A DNA stretch of 9,691 nt from CAZPAV01 sp964584755. Lineage in GTDB: Bacteria > Actinomycetota > Acidimicrobiia > Spongiisociales > UBA5794. Shown one piece after another: positions 5,780-9,691 of this stretch. Under the pieces are notes generated by a model. It was not told where the DNA came from. It was given only the letters and a program-made list of their open reading frames with translations, and searched no databases. The stretch covers positions 1-9,691 of the forward strand of contig CAZPAV010000070.1 in NCBI GenBank assembly GCA_964584755.1, written 5' to 3'. Each line of letters opens with the position of its first letter. Position 1 is the stretch's first letter. Both the position numbers and the translations under genes were made by a program.

Positions 5780-6934
5780 ATGGACCGTGATCCCGTGGAA
5801 TCCCACGCCGCGGAGACCGTCGCCGCCCAGGCGGGCCGGCACGTGGACGAGCACACCGGGGCCATCATCCCTCCGCTCGTCCCCAGTGCGACGTTCGCCC
5901 GGGATCCGACGTACGCCCTCGTCGGCCAGCACGTCTACGCACGCCAGGGCAGCCCCACCGTGGACGCCGCCGAGGCGATCCTCGCCCGGCTCGACGCCGC
6001 GGCCGACAGCCTCCTGTTCGGATCGGGGATGGCCGGGATCGCCGCGGTGCTCGAAACGGTCGGTCCCGGTGGTCACGTGGTCGCCCCCGAGGTCATGTAC
6101 CACGGTGCCCGCGACCGGATGCGTCGCCTCGCCGAGCTCGGCCGGATCGACGTGACCTTCTTCGATCCGGCGGACCCCGCCGGACTCCCCGCGGCGCTCC
6201 GGCCCGGACACACCGAGCTGGTCTGGATCGAGACGCCGGTGAACCCGACCTGGGACGTGCTCGACATCGCCGCGGCCGCCGCGGCGACCCACGAGGCCGG
6301 TGCCCGGCTCGTCGTCGATTCCACGGTCGCTCCTCCGCCCACGACTCGCCCCCTCGAGCTCGGCGCGGACCTCGTCTTCCAGTCGGCGACGAAGTACCTC
6401 AACGGCCACTCCGACCTCACCGCCGGGGTCGTCTCCACCGCCGTCTGCGACGAGCGCTGGGAGGAACTCCGCCGGATCCGCACCTCCGCAGGGAGCATCC
6501 TCGGCACCTTCGAGACGTGGCTCCTCATCCGGGGCCTGCGAACCCTGTGGGTTCGCTTCGCCCGGGCCTCCGCGAACGCCCTGGCGCTCGCCGAGCGCTT
6601 CCGCGACGACGGCCGCGTCGCGCAGGTGCTCTACCCCGGCCTCCCCTCCCATCCGGGACACGACATCGCCCGCCGCCAGATGACCGGCGGTTTCGGCGGG
6701 ATGCTGTCGCTCCTCGTGCGCGGCGGTGCCGACCACGCCCGGGCGGTGGCTGCCGCCACCCGTGTGTTCCTCCCGGCGACGTCGCTCGGTGGCGTCGAGA
6801 GCCTCATCGAGCACCGAGCCTCCGTCGAGGGCTCCCACGGCGTCGTCCCGGCGAACCTCCTTCGCCTCTCGGTGGGCATCGAAGCGCTCGCCGACCTCGT
6901 GGCCGACCTGGACCGGGCCCTCGACGCGCCGTGA
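5780..6934 (+). CDS. PLP-dependent Cys/Met metabolism enzyme (cystathionine gamma-synthase/lyase family)
   Basis: This 384-residue protein of normal family length carries the whole fold-type I trans-sulfuration signature: YARQGSPT (53-60, phosphate-binding Tyr and Arg), LFGSGMAGI (79-87, cofactor phosphate loop), ETPVNPTWDVLDI, VVDST with Asp180 contacting the pyridine nitrogen, and SATKYLNGHSD with Lys205 as the Schiff-base lysine. The C-terminus has SLGGVESLIEHRAS and LLRLSVGIEALADL, also family-typical. The family covers cystathionine gamma-synthase, the beta- and gamma-lyases, O-acetylhomoserine sulfhydrylase and methionine gamma-lyase, and motif reading cannot choose among them. Two deviations are RQGSPT where RxGNPT is usual and DST where DNT is common. 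The start is an ATG preceded by a TAAGGT box and no Shine-Dalgarno sequence. The exporter gene follows on the same strand after 64 bases, possibly with its own promoter. Confidence 0.9.
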   Translation: MDRDPVESHAAETVAAQAGRHVDEHTGAIIPPLVPSATFARDPTYALVGQHVYARQGSPTVDAAEAILARLDAAADSLLFGSGMAGIAAVLETVGPGGHVVAPEVMYHGARDRMRRLAELGRIDVTFFDPADPAGLPAALRPGHTELVWIETPVNPTWDVLDIAAAAAATHEAGARLVVDSTVAPPPTTRPLELGADLVFQSATKYLNGHSDLTAGVVSTAVCDERWEELRRIRTSAGSILGTFETWLLIRGLRTLWVRFARASANALALAERFRDDGRVAQVLYPGLPSHPGHDIARRQMTGGFGGMLSLLVRGGADHARAVAAATRVFLPATSLGGVESLIEHRASVEGSHGVVPANLLRLSVGIEALADLVADLDRALDAP

Positions 6935-6968
6935 CCCGACGCCCGCACCGACGCCCCCTGCCGCCCAG

Positions 6969-6974
6969 TACCCT
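6969..6974 (+). promoter_or_regulatory. Possible -10 box before the MFS exporter
   Basis: TACCCT fits the TANNNT pattern and overlaps the left end of the 20-bp palindrome. It would place transcription start near 6981, in the centre of that palindrome and about 18 bases before the GTG. No -35 element is recognisable. The gene could instead be read through from the upstream PLP-enzyme gene. Confidence 0.3.
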
Positions 6975-6991
6975 CCGGCGATCGCCGGAGG
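6972..6991. promoter_or_regulatory. Perfect 20-bp palindrome spanning the exporter's ribosome binding site (candidate operator or RNA hairpin)
   Basis: CCTCCGGCGATCGCCGGAGG equals its own reverse complement over all 20 bases. Its last five bases, GGAGG, are the Shine-Dalgarno sequence of the gene starting at 6999. As DNA it is a symmetric site of the kind bound by dimeric regulators such as TetR- or MarR-family repressors, which often control DHA2 exporters. As RNA it could fold as an 8-bp stem with a GATC loop that hides the ribosome binding site, provided the transcript begins upstream of it. It could also act as a terminator for the upstream gene, though no T-run follows. No regulator gene is in the window. 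Confidence 0.6.
6987..6991 (+). promoter_or_regulatory. Ribosome binding site GGAGG deciding the GTG start of the MFS exporter
   Basis: GGAGG is 7 bases upstream of GTG at 6999-7001. The open frame extends upstream into the PLP-enzyme gene, but that part reads as shadow sequence. The hydrophobic protein begins about 20 residues after this GTG, as expected for the family. Confidence 0.75.
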
Positions 6992-6998
6992 ACCGTTC

Positions 6999-8444
6999 GT
7001 GACCACAGCCGCCCCCCAACCGAACCCGGCCGAGGTCGTCGATCCGCGTCGGTGGCTCGTCCTCATCGCCATCGCGCTGGCCATCTTCCTCGGAACGATC
7101 GACGGGAGCATCGTCAACGTCGCCCTTCCCACGCTCGTGCGCGAGTTCGACACGACCTTCGCCACGATCCAGTGGATCGTCCTCGCCTACCTCCTCACCC
7201 AGGCCACCCTCGTGCTCGGCATCGGCCGTCTCGGAGACATCGTCGGGAAGAAGCCCATCTTCACCACGGGGTTCGGGGTCTTCACGCTCGGTTCGGTCCT
7301 CGCCGGCCTCTCCCCGGGCGTGCACTGGCTCATCGCCTTCCGCATCCTCCAGGGCGTGGGATCGGCGATGATCTTCGCCCTCGGCTTCGCCATCGTCGCC
7401 GAGGCCTTCCCCCCCTGGGAACGGGGGCGGGCCCTGGGGATCAACGGGACCGCGGTCTCCCTGGGCATCATCACCGGTCCCATCGTGGGTGGGCTGCTCC
7501 TGGAGGCGCTCGACTGGCGCTGGATCTTCTTCGTCAACCTCCCCATCGGGATCGTCGGGACCCTGGCCGCCATCCGCTTCGTCCCCAACACCCGACCGCG
7601 ACGCCGGCAACGCTTCGACTTCCTCGGGGCGGCGATCTTCTTCGTCGCCATGCTGGCGTTCCTCCTCGCCCTGACCCTGGGCCAGGTCGACGGGTTCACC
7701 GCGCCCCGCATCCTCGCCCTGTTCGCGACCGCGGTCCTCGCCGGGGTCCTCTTCATCGCCGCCGAGCGCCGGATCTCCCCGCCCATGCTCGACCTCTCCC
7801 TCTTCCGGATCCGCACCCTGAGCGCGGGACTCGCCGCCGGCTTCACGGTGTTCGTCTCCGTCTCCGGCCTCCTCCTCGTCCTCCCCTTCTATCTCACGGA
7901 CACACTCGGCTACGGCCCGCGGTCGGTCGGCCTCCTCCTCGCCGCGGTGCCCGTCGCCCTCGGACTCGTCGCCCCCTACGCCGGCGGCCTCTCCGACCGG
8001 GTCGGCACCCGGCCGGTGCGGGTCGCCGGCCTCGCCATCCTCATCGTCGGCCTCCTCCTCGCCCTCGCGGTGTTCGGGACCGGGACGACGGTCCCGGCCT
8101 TCCTCGGCGTCGGACTCGTCATCGGTCTCGGCGTGGGAACCTTCCAGTCCCCGAACAACAGCGCCGTCCTCGGAGAGGTGCCTCCGGAGCGCCTCGGCAT
8201 CACCTCGGGATCGTTGACGGTCACCCGACTCACCGGGAGCATCACCGGCGTCGCCCTCCTCGGGACGGTCTGGGCGGCCTTCACCTCCGCCGCCGCCGGA
8301 GGGACGCCGGCACCCGACGCGGCGGGCGCCGCCCAGGTGGTGGGCCTCCACGCCGCGATCGTCCTCGCCCTCGGACTCACCGGGCTGGGGCTCGCCGGCC
8401 TGCTCGCCGCGTGGCGGCGCGACCACCGTGACGGGATGGCGTGA
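6999..8444 (+). CDS. DHA2-family (14-TMS) MFS drug/solute exporter
   Basis: This 481-residue integral membrane protein is of typical length for 14-helix proton-driven MFS exporters (EmrB/QacA type). Helix 1 contains GTIDGSIVNVALP (32-44), the family's D1-type motif with Asp35. Motif A is GRLGDIVGKK (76-85), motif B is RILQGVGSA starting at Arg115, and the antiporter motif C is GIITGPIVGGLLLEA (156-170). Many further hydrophobic segments follow, with a second motif-A-like GGLSDRVGTR in the C-terminal half. Start: GTG with GGAGG 7 bases upstream. The substrate cannot be told from sequence; multidrug, antibiotic or metabolite export are all possible. The gene ends 9 bases before the stop of the convergent nucleoside hydrolase. 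A perfect palindrome over its ribosome binding site suggests local control. Confidence 0.92.
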   Translation: MTTAAPQPNPAEVVDPRRWLVLIAIALAIFLGTIDGSIVNVALPTLVREFDTTFATIQWIVLAYLLTQATLVLGIGRLGDIVGKKPIFTTGFGVFTLGSVLAGLSPGVHWLIAFRILQGVGSAMIFALGFAIVAEAFPPWERGRALGINGTAVSLGIITGPIVGGLLLEALDWRWIFFVNLPIGIVGTLAAIRFVPNTRPRRRQRFDFLGAAIFFVAMLAFLLALTLGQVDGFTAPRILALFATAVLAGVLFIAAERRISPPMLDLSLFRIRTLSAGLAAGFTVFVSVSGLLLVLPFYLTDTLGYGPRSVGLLLAAVPVALGLVAPYAGGLSDRVGTRPVRVAGLAILIVGLLLALAVFGTGTTVPAFLGVGLVIGLGVGTFQSPNNSAVLGEVPPERLGITSGSLTVTRLTGSITGVALLGTVWAAFTSAAAGGTPAPDAAGAAQVVGLHAAIVLALGLTGLGLAGLLAAWRRDHRDGMA

Positions 8445-8453
8445 CGGGACGGC

Positions 8454-9389
8454 TCAGCCCAGCCGGCCGATCCGCTCCACGACGAGGTCGAGGAAGCGGT
8501 CGGCATCGACCTCGCGCATGACGAGCGCGTTCGGTCGGGCTCCGCTCACGTTCCACCAGTCGACGACCGTCATGCCCATCGTCAGCTCGGACCCCGTCTC
8601 CACCGCCACGTGACATCGCCTCCCCCGGAAGAGGCTGGGATCGATGAGATGGGCGATGACACAGGGATCGTGGAGCGGCGCTCCGACCATCCCGTACTTC
8701 TCCACGTCGTGCCGCTCGTAGTAGGCGAGCATCCCCGCCACGGCGGCGCCCGCCCGGGTGCCGAGCGCGGCGAACGCCTCGAGATGACGGGGACCGACCA
8801 GCGCCCGGTGCGTCACGTCGAGGGGGAACATGGTGACCGGGACCCCGGCGGTGAGGACGACGTGGGCGGCGTGCGGATCGACGTACACGTTGAACTCGGC
8901 GACGGGGGTCGTGTTCCCTCCCTCGAAGCACGCCCCACCCATCATGACGATCTCCCGGATCTTCGGGAGGATCTCCGGGGCGCGCACGATCGCCGTCGCC
9001 ACGTTCGTGAGGGGACCGATCGGGCAGAGCGTGATCGGCTCGTCGGCGGCGAGGAGGGTGGACACGAGGAAGTCCACGGCGTGCGTGGGCTCCGGGCCCG
9101 CCCCGGGCTCGGGGAGCGCCGCGCCGTCGACACCGGAGGGACCGTGCACGGCCTCGGCGGTGAGCAGGGGCCGCAGCAGCGGCCGCTCGCAACCGGCGTA
9201 CACCGGGACGTCCCGGCGCCCGGCCAGCTCCCGGAGACGCAGGGCGTTCTCCGTCACGACCGGCTGCGGCACGTTCCCGGCGACGGTGGTGATCCCCAGG
9301 ACCTCGAGCTCGGGAGAGGCGAGGGCGAGGAGGATGGCCACGGCGTCGTCCTGACCGGGATCGGTGTCGATGACGATGGGACGAGCCAC
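8454..9389 (-). CDS. Inosine/uridine-preferring nucleoside hydrolase (IUNH family)
   Basis: This 311-residue enzyme is of standard length for ribonucleoside hydrolases, which split the N-glycosidic bond to give free base and ribose in the cytoplasm. It has the N-terminal calcium-binding DTDPGQDD cluster (Asp8, Asp10, Asp14, Asp15), TVAGN (Asn39), VHGPSG (His82), the ribose-binding EFNVYVDP segment (Glu165, Asn167), and HDPC with His240 and metal ligand Asp241. Base preference (purine or pyrimidine) is not readable from these motifs. The GTG start at 9387-9389 is preceded by TAGGCT exactly 6 bases upstream and no Shine-Dalgarno sequence, consistent with a leaderless mRNA. The upstream PfkB-family kinase on the same strand could phosphorylate the released ribose. 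Confidence 0.93.
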   Translation of the reverse strand: MARPIVIDTDPGQDDAVAILLALASPELEVLGITTVAGNVPQPVVTENALRLRELAGRRDVPVYAGCERPLLRPLLTAEAVHGPSGVDGAALPEPGAGPEPTHAVDFLVSTLLAADEPITLCPIGPLTNVATAIVRAPEILPKIREIVMMGGACFEGGNTTPVAEFNVYVDPHAAHVVLTAGVPVTMFPLDVTHRALVGPRHLEAFAALGTRAGAAVAGMLAYYERHDVEKYGMVGAPLHDPCVIAHLIDPSLFRGRRCHVAVETGSELTMGMTVVDWWNVSGARPNALVMREVDADRFLDLVVERIGRLG

Positions 9390-9395
9390 GACCGG

Positions 9396-9401
9396 AGCCT
9401 A
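9396..9401 (-). promoter_or_regulatory. Putative -10 box for a leaderless nucleoside hydrolase mRNA
   Basis: TAGGCT on the minus strand is followed by a 6-base spacer (ccggtc) and then the GTG start codon. The geometry is the same as at 5768-5773, where the spacer is ccggcc. No -35 element is obvious. It suggests the hydrolase has its own promoter although it follows the kinase gene by only 75 bases. Confidence 0.42.
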
Positions 9402-9431
9402 CCGACCCCCCGGGCGACCGCGGCCTCCGGG

Positions 9432-9453
9432 GCGGCGGTCATCCCACCGCCGC
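9432..9453 (-). terminator. GC-rich hairpin between the PfkB kinase and nucleoside hydrolase genes
   Basis: GCGGCGGT and ACCGCCGC form a perfect 8-bp stem around a 6-base loop, starting 11 bases after the kinase stop codon. Position and stability suit a transcription terminator for the kinase gene, but no T-run follows, so a Rho-dependent or T-less terminator, or simply an mRNA-stabilising hairpin, are alternatives. Confidence 0.35.
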
Positions 9454-9464
9454 AGGTCCGGTCC

Positions 9465-9691
9465 TCAACGGGCGCCGGGACGGCCCACCGCCCGGGAGGC
9501 CGCGGTGACCGCGGCACGCACCGCCGCCTCGAGCGACGCCCCGTGCGCCAGGCGCGCCGCCAGGGTTCCGCAGAGCACGTCGCCGGCGCCCGTGGTGTCG
9601 ACGACCTCGACGGTCGGCGCCGGGATCCGCTCCACGGCCCCGCAGCGCACGGGCGCCGACCCGGCCCCTATCACCATCACCGAGCCCCCGA
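9465..9691 (-). CDS. C-terminal part of a PfkB/ribokinase-family sugar kinase (5' end beyond window)
   Basis: The frame is open to the right edge and stops at TGA (9465-9467), giving about 75 residues. It contains the PfkB family signature VDTTGAGD, whose Asp is the catalytic base and whose GAG forms the anion hole, followed by the family-typical helix region LCGTLAARLAHGASLEAAVRAAVTAAS. Upstream GGSVMVIG matches the usual strand before it. The family includes ribokinase, fructokinase, adenosine kinase and others, and the specificity region is outside the window. Ribokinase is favoured by the neighbouring nucleoside hydrolase, which would make ribose for it to phosphorylate; this is inference. 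Confidence 0.85.
   Translation of the reverse strand, partial: GGSVMVIGAGSAPVRCGAVERIPAPTVEVVDTTGAGDVLCGTLAARLAHGASLEAAVRAAVTAASRAVGRPGAR

Noticed and set aside
5719..5868. Longer NurA starts, including ATG at 5727 and the open frame up to 5868
   Set aside because: Sequence above 5727 overlaps the divergent PLP-enzyme gene and does not look like NurA; the ATG at 5727 has neither a Shine-Dalgarno sequence nor a TANNNT box at leaderless distance, though it remains possible.
6804..8426. Long minus-strand open frame (540 codons) opposite the exporter
   Set aside because: Extreme Gly/Asp/Glu composition mirrors the hydrophobic codons of the MFS gene on the other strand, so it is an antisense shadow.
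1..9691. CRISPR arrays, tRNA or rRNA genes
   Set aside because: No regularly spaced direct repeats were seen, and no T-loop or acceptor-stem patterns or conserved rRNA segments were recognised on reading both strands; a tRNA/rRNA covariance search was not possible.

Overview
The window is very GC-rich (roughly 70 % or more by eye), with near-exclusive G/C third positions in most genes, several GTG starts and mixed leaderless and Shine-Dalgarno translation. This suggests a high-GC bacterium, most likely a deep or uncultured member of the Actinomycetota. Deinococcota or a high-GC Chloroflexota cannot be excluded from the sequence alone.

Layout. Positions 1-83 hold the 3' end of an unrecognised plus-strand gene, followed by about 400 bases with no convincing gene. 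From 5718 down to 493, on the minus strand, lies a tight four-gene operon in the order nurA-like nuclease, herA-like hexameric ATPase, sbcD (Mre11-type nuclease), sbcC (Rad50-type ATPase). Every junction in it is the same 4-bp GTGA stop/start overlap. This gene set is best known from archaeal end-resection operons. The sbcC gene is not intact: after about 356 residues (Walker A, Q-loop and the outgoing coiled coil) the reading frame runs, without a stop, into the C-terminus of an M17 leucyl aminopeptidase. Codon use and GC change at the same point (about 795-815), so this is either a recombination junction or an assembly chimera.

On the plus strand, divergent from nurA, are a PLP-dependent trans-sulfuration-type enzyme (5780-6934) and a 14-helix DHA2-family MFS exporter (6999-8444). 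A perfect 20-bp palindrome that contains the exporter's ribosome binding site sits directly upstream of it. Convergent with the exporter, on the minus strand, are an inosine-uridine-type nucleoside hydrolase (8454-9389) and, cut by the right edge, the C-terminus of a PfkB/ribokinase-family kinase (9465-9691). These last two plausibly form a nucleoside-to-ribose-phosphate salvage pair.

The genes that begin transcription units (nurA, the PLP enzyme, the nucleoside hydrolase) lack a Shine-Dalgarno sequence but have a TANNNT box 6-7 bases before the start codon, consistent with leaderless mRNAs. Genes preceded by other coding sequence (herA, sbcC, the exporter) have GGAGG 6-7 bases upstream; sbcD is the exception. 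The most noteworthy items are the archaeal-style nurA-herA-sbcD-sbcC operon, the degenerate P-loop of its HerA, the SbcC/M17 fusion junction and the palindrome before the exporter.
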